This document shows positions 43,101 to 54,090 of a DNA stretch of 64,000 bases, piece after piece. How positions within the stretch are numbered: the first letter of the stretch is position 1; every line of letters begins with the position of its first letter. The stretch comes from Seminavis robusta (lineage: Eukaryota > Bacillariophyta > Bacillariophyceae > Naviculales > Naviculaceae), in the NCBI GenBank assembly GCA_903772945.1, contig CAICTM010000443.1, forward strand, positions 1 to 64,000, given 5' to 3'. The notes beneath the pieces are model-generated. The model saw nothing but the letters and a program-made list of their open reading frames with translations. It made no database searches and was not told the DNA's origin. The position numbers and the translations under genes are program-made.

Positions 43101-43557
43101 ATATAGCACCTACACAACCAAGTTAAATATATAAAGATATCTACATTCCTTGCTTGTCGCAGCCATGTGCTGGTTATAGTGGTTGCAGCCATGTAGCAGG
43201 CATTATCTTATGTCAAACTAGAATAAAATGGTCCAAAATGATTGCCCTACTTTGCCAGCCATTCGTTGCTCCCATGACCCTCAAATGGGAAAGCGGTTAT
43301 CACCACTGCGACGGGCATGTCAAAATTAAGTATCCCTTATCTCAAAGTATGGTGAGGTTGACTCTATCGGTCAAACTGCTGGGGTTACCTTTCAGCATGA
43401 GAGGATGTGTCCAAAAGTGAGTTTCTTCAAAATGTGAGGTTGTTGGCCAGAGCGGGCCCGTTTTCCGGTGGTGGTGCTTTTTCCGGTGGTGATGCAAGGA
43501 GTAGTGTAGTGTGCAGTACTATTATTACAGTACTCCAGTATAGTGCATTGGGCAAGG
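40116..43557. other. Long gene-poor region
   Basis: About 3.4 kb without a convincing gene. It contains two short GC-rich hairpins near 40207-40253, repeated TCATGGTCGCTCCGT units at 41047-41092, GATCGATCG-type palindromes near 40938 and 41119-41135, and a short AATTATAC tandem near 42490-42515. Open frames up to about 150 residues (for example minus 41663-42121) show no recognisable domain. Confidence 0.5.
40207..40253. repeat. Pair of adjacent GC-rich hairpins
   Basis: GTTGCGC-GCA-GCGCAAC (about 40207-40223) and CTCCGC-AAA-GCGGAG (about 40239-40253) are two perfect short inverted repeats about 90 nt upstream of the phosphatase start. A function is not evident. Confidence 0.55.
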
Positions 43558-45735
43558 ATGGAACCACCTTCAGCAGCCCAAATAATGCATGATGAGGAAG
43601 AGTTGATGGACATTGTTGCTGGCAGAAGCCGGGGGGGCACTAGAGAGGCGGAGCTCAGAAAGCTGGAAATGTTTGAACTGGAAAGAATGCAACAGAGAGA
43701 ATACGAGCAATCAAAGCAAGAGGAAATCCATCCCAGTACACCAGGCGACACCTCCACGGGAGACGAAATCACCGAAGAACTAAAGGAAGATGATGTCTCT
43801 ACGTCGAAGGTGGTACAAGATCAAATGTTTATAACGAATCATCCTCAAGTTACCAGCAAAACTCCGTCAGCAGAAGCTGGTCCAGAGGAAGTGCAACCAA
43901 GGTTGACTTGTGTACAAAATCAGCCAGGTGTGGCTACCATGCATCCAGGAGCGTATGCAGTGGCCCCTGGGAACCCAAGCAATGAAAGTACGGCACATGA
44001 CCAAGCCACCACTCCAAGGGATGATATGGATGGATTGGCAGTGGCGAACCGGGTTGAAGATAATGAAGAACCTGCACAGATTGCAAGACCTGACCATTTG
44101 CATGGGGAAAATGAATCAACCTCTATGAGTGTCATGATCCTTGTTGTCATTGTTAGCATTCTCATCATTGGAGTGATTATTGTTGGTTCCGTCTGTGGGG
44201 CTGGTCTCTGCAGCAAAAAAGGAGGTGATGTGGAGACTCAGGCTCCCACTTCCTTTCGATATTTTGTTTTGGAGGACATTCAAAACAGAATCGAAGAGGC
44301 TTTTGGACCTGACTATTTTCCCAAGAATGATAAGCAAGAACCCACCCAGCCAAAGTTCAAGGCTCTTGATTGGATCGTGTTTGAGGATCCTCTACAGCTC
44401 GACACAGATGCCAACAATCTTCTACAAAGGTTCATCTTGTCATTAACTTACTTTCAAACATCCCGGGAGGGTGATTGGCTTGCCTGTGGACCATCTTCAA
44501 CCCCAAACGATGAAACATGTTGGTTTCAAATCCAAGGTTCGGATTCATTGGCAAGTAGGTGGCTCACAGGTGTTCACGAATGTCAATGGGCGGGAATTTT
44601 TTGTGACGGAGAGAAGAGCATTACTCAGTTGCTGCTCAGTGAGTTGTTTTCTATTTTTGCTGACGGCACGAAACAGAGTGCACGTTTCCTGTACTCATCC
44701 TTAGCTTGCTTTCAATATCAGGGGAAAATGGATTGAACGGCCCTCTGCCAACAGAATTTGCAGGTCTCCCAGCACTGGAAAAAATATCGTTTGATTGGAA
44801 CCAACTGACAGGCACAGTTTCAAGCATATATGGCAGCTTCTTTTCCCTTTCTTTACTGCGGCTAGGCCACAACCAACTGTCTGGAAGTATTCCTGTGGAA
44901 TTGTTTGGAAACAAGCTCTCCACATTATTTTTATTCAACAATTCATTAACAGGCACAGTGCCCACAGAAATTGGACTCTTTGATGGGACTGGTCTTGCAT
45001 TTGATTCAAACAGCATGTCCGGTTCCCTTCCTACAGAGCTCTTTCAGGCTGGCAAAGGAATCCATTCGCTTCATTTCAATGACAATAAGGTATGACAACC
45101 TTTCCTTGGGAAAAGAACGTCAGTGATCTTCAACTTTTGGTCAAGACCCTTAACTGTGATTGGCGGCTCACCCTTTCTCTTTCCTTGCTTTGTAGCTTAC
45201 AGGAACTCTACCCACTGAAATTGGAGTATTGAATGTACATCGTGAACTCTATGTCCATTTGCAAGGGAACCCTTTACGCGGAACCATCCAATCCGAAATA
45301 GGGCTATTGAAAGGCACTCTCCGTCAACTTGATATAAGTTGGACCAATATGGATGGCTCCCTACCAGAGGAACTCTTCGCCAGTTGTACCAACTTATCTT
45401 CTCTTAAGGCTTCCAACTGTGGCTTGACTGGCACCATAAGCAGTGGACTGCAGCTTTTGACAAGGCTAGAAACCTTTGACATTTCCAACAACAAATTCCA
45501 CGGCACCATCCCAACAGAGCTTCCCTCTCTGAAAGAATTACGTCAGTTTATTGTGAATGGGAATGATCTTTCTGGTTCTATTCCATCGTCTGTCTGCACT
45601 CTGGCAGACCCTCTCAAGGGCACATTTGAAGTGGCAGCTGACTGTTTGCCAAGGGATGGCACAGGCGAACCCTTGGTAGAGTGCTCTTGTTGCACTCTGT
45701 GTTGTGATGCTTCTGACTACTGCCTGACACAGTAG
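43558..45735 (+). CDS. Transmembrane leucine-rich-repeat protein, three exons
   Basis: Exons are 43558-44638, 44722-45089 and 45196-45735, with introns of 83 and 106 nt placed by frame and repeat register, giving 662 residues. The first 190 residues are charged and polar with a coiled coil (RKLEMFELERMQQREYEQS). One membrane span lies at about 191-217 (VMILVVIVSILIIGVIIVG). An LRR N-terminal cap follows (W-rich with CQWAGIFCDG), then plant-type LRRs of about 24 residues (LNGPLPTEFAGL, LTGTVPTEIGLF, MDGSLPEELFASC, FHGTIPTELPSL) and a cysteine-rich end (CSCCTLCCDASDYC). There is no kinase domain, so it resembles receptor-like proteins rather than receptor kinases. With no signal peptide, the LRR side is predicted to be extracellular or lumenal (type II). 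The intron positions keep repeat units whole. Confidence 0.82.
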
Positions 45736-46405
45736 GGTTTCAGCGATAGCCTTGGGATAGAGTGGCTCGAGGTTTGTCCCGGAGACTGCAGCATGCAAAG
45801 AGAGATATGCTATTGCTCCCAAGATGTTCATGACCTCAGTTTTTAAAAAAGGGCCGCGATTTGGATTCGATTCTTTCATTCTGACTTTGCAAATATGTAC
45901 GGCTAGACTGGCCACCGATCATAGATAGTACATGCAGCATATTTCCCCACAATTCTACTTGCACTGAACTGCTTCTCCTTGGTCACCCCCAGCCACAGCC
46001 TATTTGTTTCCTACTATACCAAATGTACCGTATGCCTCCTCGTGATGATGGGATGCGTCTAGCTACCGTCAGCATCAAGCTCCGGAGCGGCTTTACAGTA
46101 CTAGCTACATGTAGTAGGTTTTGTGGCGAGCTGGAGTGGTGGGCTGCGCGTTTTTTCCTTCATGTGAGGGGAACAGCCCCATACCACATTCGGTCATTTG
46201 CCAGTCACAAAGGAACAGCAGGAACTTCCAGCCATTTTTACCTGTTCTGACGATCATTCTGACCTCTGACTCGACTCACCCCACTGACCACCGACACTCA
46301 TGCACTCATCGATCACTCCACCATAATAACATACATGCATCCAAAGGAGGGCCAACCCGCACAGTTATCAAGTATTTACAATTAATTAGAAAACGCAGTC
46401 GAACC
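45736..46405. other. Intergenic region between LRR and GPCR genes
   Basis: About 670 nt between two plus-strand genes. It contains the 3' region of the LRR gene and the promoter of the GPCR gene. No clear elements beyond CTAGCTAC near 46058. Confidence 0.55.
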
Positions 46406-49400
46406 ATGACGACAATGGTGACAGTCCGGTTGCTGTGTCTGCTGCTGATGGCATCCTCTGGTTCGGCCGCGATTCCTTTGTTGAATGGTCTTGTCTCTTC
46501 TCATCATCATCATCACATTCAACGACAGTTGAACAGTGACAACAGCAGCAGCAGCCACAACCCTGATAACACTTCGAGTAGTAGTTTTCCTAATGACGAG
46601 GAGGAAGTAGAAGAAGACTTGCAGAAGAAGAACAAGACGAAGACAAAAGCGCTCAAGATTTGCAACGTATTGGGGGGATTGGATTTGACCCGCCTGCGAT
46701 CCTCTGCCACCCGCAATCTCTTCAGCAGTGCCATTGACGATGTGGAACTGATTCGCGAGTACTTTTCCGAAGCCGTTGGCAATGGTGGTCTCCGCGATGG
46801 CATGTCCCAATTGGACGCTTTGGAGGCAAGTTTGGATTGGCAAGCCCGGAATACTTCTACACACGCGTCAACGGTGGACGCTGGATTGGGTTACAGCGAT
46901 GACCGACGCGACCGTAGAATTGATCGCTTGGTGAGCAACAGTACCAACGGTCCCTTTATTGGCGACAAACAAGCCGATGCCATCATGATGGATGTCGTGT
47001 CCAACATTTTGCCGTGGATTGTCGATCGCAAAACGAATGAACACTTGTGGACCATGACACATCAGAATGGACGCAGTCAAGCACCGGGCATGGAACCACT
47101 CGTCTTTGAATCACTCTACATGGCGGGATATGTACTCAGTTGGGCCGATTCTATTTGGTACTACCCGCCTCTGTCGGTATATGGACATCCCTTTTCCATT
47201 GCCGATGTCTTGGGAGGAAACTTTGACAGTCACGGGATTGTCACGGGGGCGGGCTTTTTGCCAGATGAAAATCCACACCATTTGAGTGCCTTTTACGGAC
47301 CGTACCCTGATATTGGCGTGCCGGGACTGGCCATTATCACGGCCACCACACCCATCTACTACACGGGGCCATTGACGTATTATGACGATACCACGTCCAC
47401 CACAACAACCTACTGGTACAACGATACGTATATTGCCCATGCCGGATTGGATATTCCCATGGATTCCGTCTCGGTATTGCTCGAAGACTTGCAAGACACA
47501 CTTGCCGAAGGTAGCTTTGCCCTCTTGACCAATACCACTCTGTCGCCCATTGCCATTTCTCAATCGGTCGTCGAAAAGATTTATCCCGCACGCACGGGAT
47601 GGGAAGAGTCTCGTGTCACGTATCAACTCGCCGATGGATCCATTGTCGACGATCGACGCAATCAAACCTATCTCGTGTCGGATACATTACATCAATCCCT
47701 CACCAATGTCACTACTACGGCCAATTGGACGGCATTGGCCAATGAAATTGCCAATGTGCCACGAGGGGGTCGTGGCTACATGGTTCTCAATCTGACACTT
47801 GCTAACGACAACGACAATAAACCCGTGCCGTACTATGTCATGTTTGATCGGTGGCAGTACGTGTCCGATTGGGTCTTGTTGGTACTGGTACCCGTCGAAC
47901 AAGTCGACAAGGCCGTCGATGTGGTCTTTTCCCAACCGACTGTCGAAGCACAAGTCAAGGCAGGACAAGATGCCACCATTTCCCTGCGCTTGACCAATCG
48001 GGGGACACTCGATGTGCAAGTGGCGCCGTCCGCATGCCCGGAATGGCTCGAGTTTACTACTAATCACACGTTGAATGCTCGTCAAACACTGGGGCCCGGT
48101 GACGAAATCCAAATCACTGCCATTTTGAAGAGTGACGGACTCGATGTGGGGACTTCTGTTTCCACCGTGTCGTTTCGAGTGGTGGACGACGGGTACAACG
48201 ACTGCTTTTACGATCGGGATGTCTCCTTTGACGCCACGCTCAAAGTGCATCCACTACAAATCAACCACAATTACATTGGAACGGCCGCCATTGCGGGGTA
48301 CATTTTCTTTTGGATTGTGGCGGGGACGGCATTGGGATGTATGGGGTGGACCATTTACTATTGGAATCATAGGGTTGTGCGAGGCAGTCAGCCTCGATTC
48401 TTGATGATGCTGGGGGTTGGGACTCTCATTATGAGTTCCTCCATTCTGGTCTTTGGTATCGATGATAACAATGCATCGGAGGAAGAGGCGGACAAGGCGT
48501 GTATGGCATCTGCATGGCTTGCAAGTATAGGTTTTATCATTTGTTTCTCGGCGATATTCAGTAAGGTGAGTGAGAAGAATGGAATGTGCCATGTCATTGC
48601 ACGATATCAGTACAAGGCGCGTCTCTCATCCATCTCATATGCTTTCCCATTGGCAACACGAAGATTTGGCGCATCAACAAAATCTTCCGAAATAAAGAGT
48701 AAGTTACTTCTGTAGGAGGGAGACGTCGAAGGACGACGAATATTGTCATGACCAGCACATGCCCACAATAGCCCTCATTCTTCCTTGCACGTCTTCGCTC
48801 GCTTCTCAGAATCCAGAGAATCACTGCTACTCAGCAGGACGTATTGGTCCCCTTTGCAATACTATTTACAATCAACTTTATACTGCTATTGTCCTGGACC
48901 TTGGTCGACCCACTCCGTTTTGAAAGGGTAAAGGTTGACTCGAGTAGTCCGTTCAGTGACACGCACGGTGTGTGTCGTTTTGAGAACGATGAAACAATCG
49001 GCTTTGCTGTCACAATTGTTGTTGTGAACTTTTTGGCAATCTTACTGGCCTGCTTTGAAGCCTACCGGGCCCGTAAAATCGGAGATGAGTTCAGCGAATC
49101 CAAATGGGTTGCTGTAACCGTTGCCACTTGGTTCCAAGTCTTTGTGGTGGGCTTTCCTGTCATGTTTTTGATGCAAGGGCATCCAACTGCATCCTACTTT
49201 TTGAAGTCGGCAATCGTCTTTGTTGCTTGCATGTCATTGCTCCTGTTCGTGTTCGTTCCCAAAGTTATCATCCAACGAAGCAATGCCGCGAGTAAGGGGT
49301 CCATGGAGAGCTTCCAGGAGAGCGCCCTCCCAAACGTGGACAACGTCGTCAGTTCGGGGCAACAATCCTCCGAGTTTCAGCAGCAATCAACTCAGGATGC

Positions 49401-49746
49401 TTCCTCTTCCACCGGTTTTGGCATACGAGTGGTAAGGTCTCCCGTGATATCTTCGGCGCGAACGGAGGTACAAGAAATCCTCCGTGAGCGAATGCGTGCA
49501 CTAGAAAACAAGATTCTTCAGCTCGAAGGCGAGAACGCTGCACTGAAGCACGGGGCCATGCCACCAGTCTCACCGAGAACTGATGATCAAGCAGGGTATG
49601 TAGAAACGCACGGAGCAAACTGTACCCCAGAGACCGAAACTTTGTCGGTGCTGGGGGAAGAAAATCGAGCTCCAGAAGAGCCGCTGGAACAGTCCATTCC
49701 CGAGCAATCGGACGACGTGGGGTTGTCTGCGGAACATGCAGCCTAG
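46406..49746 (+). CDS. Class C GPCR-like seven-helix receptor with Cache-like ectodomain
   Basis: Three exons: 46406-48565, 48664-48698 and 48810-49746, with introns of 98 and 111 nt. The middle exon is only 35 nt (IWRINKIFRNKE). The product is 1,043 residues. A signal peptide (about 1-22) precedes a histidine tract (five in a row) and a serine/asparagine-rich segment. The ectodomain to about residue 610 has a Cache-like core (SWADSIWYYPPLSVYG, HHLSAFYGPYPDIGVPG) and many N-glycosylation sites, then a beta-rich part. Seven hydrophobic helices span about 623-880, including FLMMLGVGTLIMSSSILVFG, ACMASAWLASIGF, FAILFTINFILLL and IVVVNFLAILLACFEAY. The tail has a short coiled coil (ALENKILQLEGENAALK). 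Class C receptors are GABA-B/glutamate-like and work as dimers. The ligand here is unknown, probably a small molecule sensed by the Cache part. Confidence 0.85.
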
Positions 49747-50246
49747 CTAGGAGCAATAGGCAGCGGTACACGTGTACCGGCGGAACCGTAGGGGAGACAA
49801 TGGGACAAGCCAGAGGGGAAGAACATAGTGCCGGCAGACGACACTCGGGGGGTACAAGTATTTCTGGTTCATTCCGTGACTATGGGCAATTAGCTTGATA
49901 ACAATCTCTGCATGTAGCTTTGTGCCATTCGAGCTTCTGGCTAGGTGGCCTCCAGCGGCAAGGATACGCCGTCGTACTAAACACGGTACTACAGTACCGG
50001 TATGTGCAAAGCTATCGCCTCGAGGGTCATATCTCGAGCAAGACAATATATGATTCGTTATCGTAAGATTGTGTTTTTAGTCTGTGTATTGTATATAGTT
50101 CCAGCCAAAAAACATTGTTCGCCCTCCATGAGCACATTAGCCATCAGTCAAACAAAAGCAGAGCAGGGAGGCGACCCGTCAATCATGAATGCATTGGTTC
50201 CTTCAGTCGTCGTTTGAGTACGTAGTCACTCCTTTGCACCAAGTTT
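49747..50246. other. Convergent intergenic region
   Basis: About 500 nt between the GPCR gene end (+) and the first glycine-rich gene end (-). TACACGTGTACCGG near 49767 and CAGTACCGGTATG near 49991. No gene seen. Confidence 0.6.
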
Positions 50247-50654
50247 CTAATGTCGAAGCTTGCGGGTGGCAGGCGTAACCACGATGCCTGCGGCACTTTG
50301 CGTTTCCTGTGTTGTTGCCTCTGTTCCGCTAATAGTGCTTAGTTGCCCCTCAATATAGGTGGACATGAAGTTGCAAAGCAGTTGGACCGCGGAAAATGCC
50401 TCATCGCTGCCACAGATGAAGTTTCCCAATTGCAAACCACTCAGCAAATCAGACAATAATCCACCGCCTTCTTCATTTTGCTTGCCACCGCCGCCGCCGC
50501 CGCCTCCACCTCCAGCAGCTTGTTGCCCGCCTCCCTTGTCGCCTTTGCCCTTCTTGTCATCACCAGCGAATCCAGCAAACGCATCGCTCGTGTGAAGGCT
50601 ACTGGCCAACAAGGCGAGCACGAACAGGCAGAAATGCTTTCCAAAGAGGTTCAT
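50247..50654 (-). CDS. Secreted glycine-rich protein, diverged member of the DAFAGF family
   Basis: The product is 135 residues from the ATG at 50654. A hydrophobic leader (FCLFVLALLASSLHTS) is followed by DAFAGFAGD, then a glycine/lysine tract with ten consecutive glycines, a two-cysteine helical part (NFICGSDEAFSAVQLLCNF) and a C-terminus with TRKLRH. The leader end DAFAGF, the KGKG stretch and the terminal RKL are shared with the two genes at 51252 and 52459, all on the same strand. Only this member has cysteines. Secretion or routing through the ER is clear, the destination is not. Low complexity means no domain can be named. Confidence 0.6.
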   Translation of the reverse strand: MNLFGKHFCLFVLALLASSLHTSDAFAGFAGDDKKGKGDKGGGQQAAGGGGGGGGGGKQNEEGGGLLSDLLSGLQLGNFICGSDEAFSAVQLLCNFMSTYIEGQLSTISGTEATTQETQSAAGIVVTPATRKLRH

Positions 50655-51251
50655 CGTCGTCTTCTTTTTGGCTTTCCTCGTTCGCTGCTTGGTTTGCAAA
50701 TGCTTTGCGTTCCCCAGTTCCTTCCTGTGTGTGGCGAGACTACATGCTCGCCAGTCGAGAAGGAAAGATACTTAGACGAGGTTTCGAGCCGTTGGACTTT
50801 TGGTGATTAGCTTCGAGCCGTTGGCAAATTCCAGGTGGACGAAGCAAACAAACTGATGAGTACGGTACCAGGTACCAGTACACCAGTACCTTCGATAGCT
50901 GGGGTCGTACTGTACCGCACTGCCGCGACTGTTTCCGGCTCATCAATGATGCATCTGGCCAGCCAGCCACGGTACCTGGCAGCGAATTGCCAACCTCGAA
51001 GGCTCGTATACACACAGTGCATTAGACTCTCAATTTGCTTGACTAGCTGGCTAGGTGGAAGACTGTCATGAGAGGAAGGCACTTCTTGCAACACTCTTCA
51101 TTAAGTTAAAATAGACTACGCATGTGTGGAGGCTCTCTTTCTCTTTCCATTGTATCGGACGCACCGTGCATCAGCCAAATCGTCCGCTTTACTCCCATCA
51201 CGAGAGGAACGGGCGTTGGCTGCAGACGTGCTGCCTCATGGAGAAAGGAAC
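50655..51251. other. Spacer within the glycine-rich cluster
   Basis: About 600 nt. Contains GTACGGTACCAGGTACCAGTACACC near 50856, made of overlapping GGTACC-type palindromes. No gene seen. Confidence 0.6.
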
Positions 51252-51746
51252 TCAGGCTTCCACTTTGGTTTTCTTGGCCCCACGAAGCTTGCTGAGCTTC
51301 CTTCCACCGTCGTCACCGGTCACAGTGGCAACAACTTCGTTAACAAGACCCTCTGCTGTAGCGTATGCTGTCTCAAGTGCAGTGTTGAGTGCAATATCCA
51401 CGGCAGTGTCAAACAAACTGGCGTCAGTGGCATTGCCAGTGCCAGTGGAATTTGTTCCACCTTCCAAGGCATCTCCAACTTGATCTGCAACACTGCTCAG
51501 AACATCCAGTGGATTAGGAATCACGTTGCCGATATTAAAACCACCTCCATCTCCTCCTGCATCAGCACCACCTGCAGCACCAGCTTCTGCGACACCCTTG
51601 CCACCGCCAGCATCACCCTTGCCGCCACCACCACCTTTGCCCTTGCCATCACCAGTAAAACCAGCAAAGGCGTCTGTTGCCTCCCAGCTGTGGGAAAGGA
51701 CAAGCAGAACGATGGTCAACACGTTGTAGAAGCGGAAAGATGGCAT
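51252..51746 (-). CDS. Secreted glycine-rich DAFAGF-family protein
   Basis: The product is 164 residues. The leader (YNVLTIVLLVLSHSW) ends EATDAFAGFTGD, followed by a glycine/lysine/alanine tract, then FNIGNVIPNPLDVLSSVADQ and an alanine-rich helix (TAVDIALNTALETAYATAEG). It closes with GGRKLSKLRGAKK. It is closely related to the protein at 52459 in every part, and the similarity continues into the 5' leader (CTTTGGG-TGGAGAA) and the region after the stop. An Ala-Phe pair at the likely cleavage site resembles the ASAFAP motif of diatom plastid import, but the glycine-rich continuation is unlike a transit peptide. An extracellular or wall role is equally possible. Confidence 0.68.
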   Translation of the reverse strand: MPSFRFYNVLTIVLLVLSHSWEATDAFAGFTGDGKGKGGGGGKGDAGGGKGVAEAGAAGGADAGGDGGGFNIGNVIPNPLDVLSSVADQVGDALEGGTNSTGTGNATDASLFDTAVDIALNTALETAYATAEGLVNEVVATVTGDDGGRKLSKLRGAKKTKVEA

Positions 51747-52458
51747 CTTTGGGTTGGAGAAGCAAACAGAAAAAATTTAATGACTGAAGTGGGGTTGTGG
51801 CTGGAAAGCAAATGTTCTTGCTCCCTGACGAGGTGCTAAGTAGTAAAACCAACGTACATCATCATTTCCTTTTGTCCCGTGGGTTACTATTTGATTGGAG
51901 TGGGCTGTGGGTTGAGGTGCGCTGTGAGCGTTGCCTTGACTCCCACAATAAGATCTGCCAAATCAGTTCCGGTTCGAGTCTTTTTCGCTTCTTTTTATCA
52001 ATTTTGCTTTTTGACCGTCGTTTTTCTTATTGGAAGAGCCACAAAGTGATCAGGGGCCACGCCCACTTGACTCGACTCACTCCGTCACTCCTCACCATGG
52101 ACTTGCTAGTTTGCAACCCGCCCAATAACTTGGTTGATACTGAACTAGCTAGAATGCCAGCTAATAACTATCTAGCTAGCTAGAAGACTGAACTAGGAGA
52201 GAAAATTGTGTGCAAGAATGTGCTATGTAGAAAACAATATAATGCCCAACTGCAGCGCTCATCTTGCAACCCGCATTGGTAGTCTCTAATGGTATAATCG
52301 TAACAACACGATGTGTGACTGCTGTTTGTTTCTCTCAGTGTGTTTGTGGACGTAGCTGCTAGGGGATGGGAGCACAGTGCGGCAGCCAACAGCAGAGCAG
52401 ACGCTGGCTGCGGGCGTGCTTTATAGTAGTAGCATTCGAAAAGCAAACCGTAAAGTAC
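51747..52458. other. Spacer within the glycine-rich cluster
   Basis: About 710 nt. Contains ATCTAGCTAGCTAGAAG near 52170 and a stretch near 52375-52400 similar to 51200-51230, which supports a duplication unit that includes 3' flanking sequence. No gene seen. Confidence 0.6.
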
Positions 52459-52977
52459 TCAGGCTTCGACAGTGCTGCTCTTGGCCCCACGAAGCTTGCT
52501 GAGCTTCCTTCCACCACCACCACCCACAGCATTAGAAAGAGTAGATACAACCTCAGCAACTAGGTTTTCAGCTGTAAGGTATGCTGTTTCCATTGCAGTT
52601 TCAAGGGCAACATCGACAGCAGCAGAAAAGATTGTGGAATTGCTGCTTGTGCTATTGCCCATGCTTTCTCCTTCAATATCAGATTCATCAGGGTTCATTG
52701 CATCTCCTACATTATCCACAATACTCCCAATGACCTCCAAAGGGTCGGGAAGCACATTGCCAAAATCAAAGCCTCCTGATTCAGCACCACCGCCCTCTGC
52801 AGCGCCCTTTCCACCTGCAGCACCAGCAAAATTGGCACCCTTGCCACCACCACCACCAATGGCACCTTTCCCTTTGCCATCACCAGTGAAGCCAGCAAAG
52901 GCATCTGTTGCCTCCCAGGTGCGGGAAAGGACAAGCAGGACAATCGTCAACACATTGTAGAGGCGGAGAGAAGACAT
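52459..52977 (-). CDS. Secreted glycine-rich DAFAGF-family protein
   Basis: The product is 172 residues with the same layout as the gene at 51252: leader (YNVLTIVLLVLSRTW), EATDAFAGFTGDGKGKG, glycine tract, FDFGNVLPDPLEVIGSIVDN, an acidic insert (DESDIEGES), an alanine-rich amphipathic helix (AAVDVALETAMETAYLTAEN) and the basic end GGRKLSKLRGAK. The conserved helix and tail between variable glycine and acidic parts suggest that these two parts are under selection. No known domain is recognised. It is the upstream member of the three-gene tandem, in the same orientation, with separate promoters implied by about 600-700 nt spacing. Confidence 0.68.
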   Translation of the reverse strand: MSSLRLYNVLTIVLLVLSRTWEATDAFAGFTGDGKGKGAIGGGGGKGANFAGAAGGKGAAEGGGAESGGFDFGNVLPDPLEVIGSIVDNVGDAMNPDESDIEGESMGNSTSSNSTIFSAAVDVALETAMETAYLTAENLVAEVVSTLSNAVGGGGGRKLSKLRGAKSSTVEA

Positions 52978-54090
52978 CTTTGGGCTGGAGAAATGGAATT
53001 GAATTATCTGCCAATGTTGTGGGGATCAAGTTTCTCCTTTAGTCTTCGAGATTCAAAGTGGTTGCAAGAATGTGGGCCCTTGCAGATCTCACTCCATCTT
53101 TTGGCAGCACCAACGTGGTGAAGGTGCCTCCGAGCACCTTGTGGCTAGCTAGCTAGCGTTGCTTCAGCGAAGGTTTATATCCGTTGACTGGTCCATTTGT
53201 CTCCTCTCTGTACTATAGTGACCGTCATCTTTGGGTGCTCCATTCCGTTTCGGTCGGGCAAGGAAAGTGAGGATGAGGCGCACCTAGACTAATAAAAAGG
53301 CAGCACAACATGAGGATGAGTGGGCCGTTGAAGCCAATGACGCAATCCGATTGAGATTCGATTCGAGAAGCTAAAAAACGAGAAGTCTGACGGACCAGTG
53401 ACGTTGTATTACTCTTAACCTTATTGTATCTGGGATCAAAGATTTCAAAGACGATTTCAAGGCTGTCTCCGGTCCAGCGACCACCCAGTCACACATCTTT
53501 GGCTATCGTTTTTCAAGCGTTTTTGACCTCCTGTTTCTTGATACTGGACAGTTGGCTTCACGGAAGTCTTTATATCCTTTTTGTTCAGCAAAGCTGGTCA
53601 AAGAAGGCCGCGACCTTCTCAGAGGCATGGGCCATAAGAATGATTTGAGGCCATTGCAATAGCCCCAATAGTATTAGGAAAGGAGATGTTCTGCTTCCTT
53701 CGACATGCTCGGAGGCAAATAGTGAAAAGGTTCCTGTGCTTTGGCAGAAGATGCAAATAATGGGAGCTTCACTGTCGTTCAGCCGTAGACTCTCCAAGCC
53801 CCGGTACATGTGGCTTTGTAAATAAATAAATAACTTTGTACTCTTTTTTACACAGTGAAAAAAGGCAAAAATGCCGCTCACATTTTGGATTCAAATCCAC
53901 ACTCGAGGTTTTCGACCGTACCGGAGATAACAAGCAGATAACAAGCAACAACAAACAACAAAGCCTGCTGCTATCGACTGCTAGACGACGACCAAGACCT
54001 TAACCACTGCTGGTGTAACTCACAAGGAAGCTCCGTCTATACCCATAGGACACCCGTTCCGAGTTACACCGCCACACAGGCACACCCAAC
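52978..54090. other. Intergenic region before the transposase-like gene
   Basis: About 1.1 kb. Contains GGCTAGCTAGCTAGCG near 53142, an AAATAAATAAATAA tract near 53820 and the hairpin at 54011-54071. No gene supported. Confidence 0.55.
54011..54071. repeat. Inverted repeat just upstream of the transposase-like gene
   Basis: GGTGTAACTC (about 54013) returns as GAGTTACACC (about 54060), a perfect 10-bp stem with a loop of about 40 nt that ends about 20 nt before the ATG. It may be a leader hairpin or part of an element end. Confidence 0.6.

Noticed and set aside
46121-46405. Upstream extension of the GPCR frame
   Set aside because: It begins with TTG and lacks a signal peptide. The ATG at 46406 opens directly into one.
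53880-53910. A tRNA T-arm-like GGATTCAAATCC
   Set aside because: No acceptor, D or anticodon arm can be paired around it. No tRNA or rRNA gene was found in the window.
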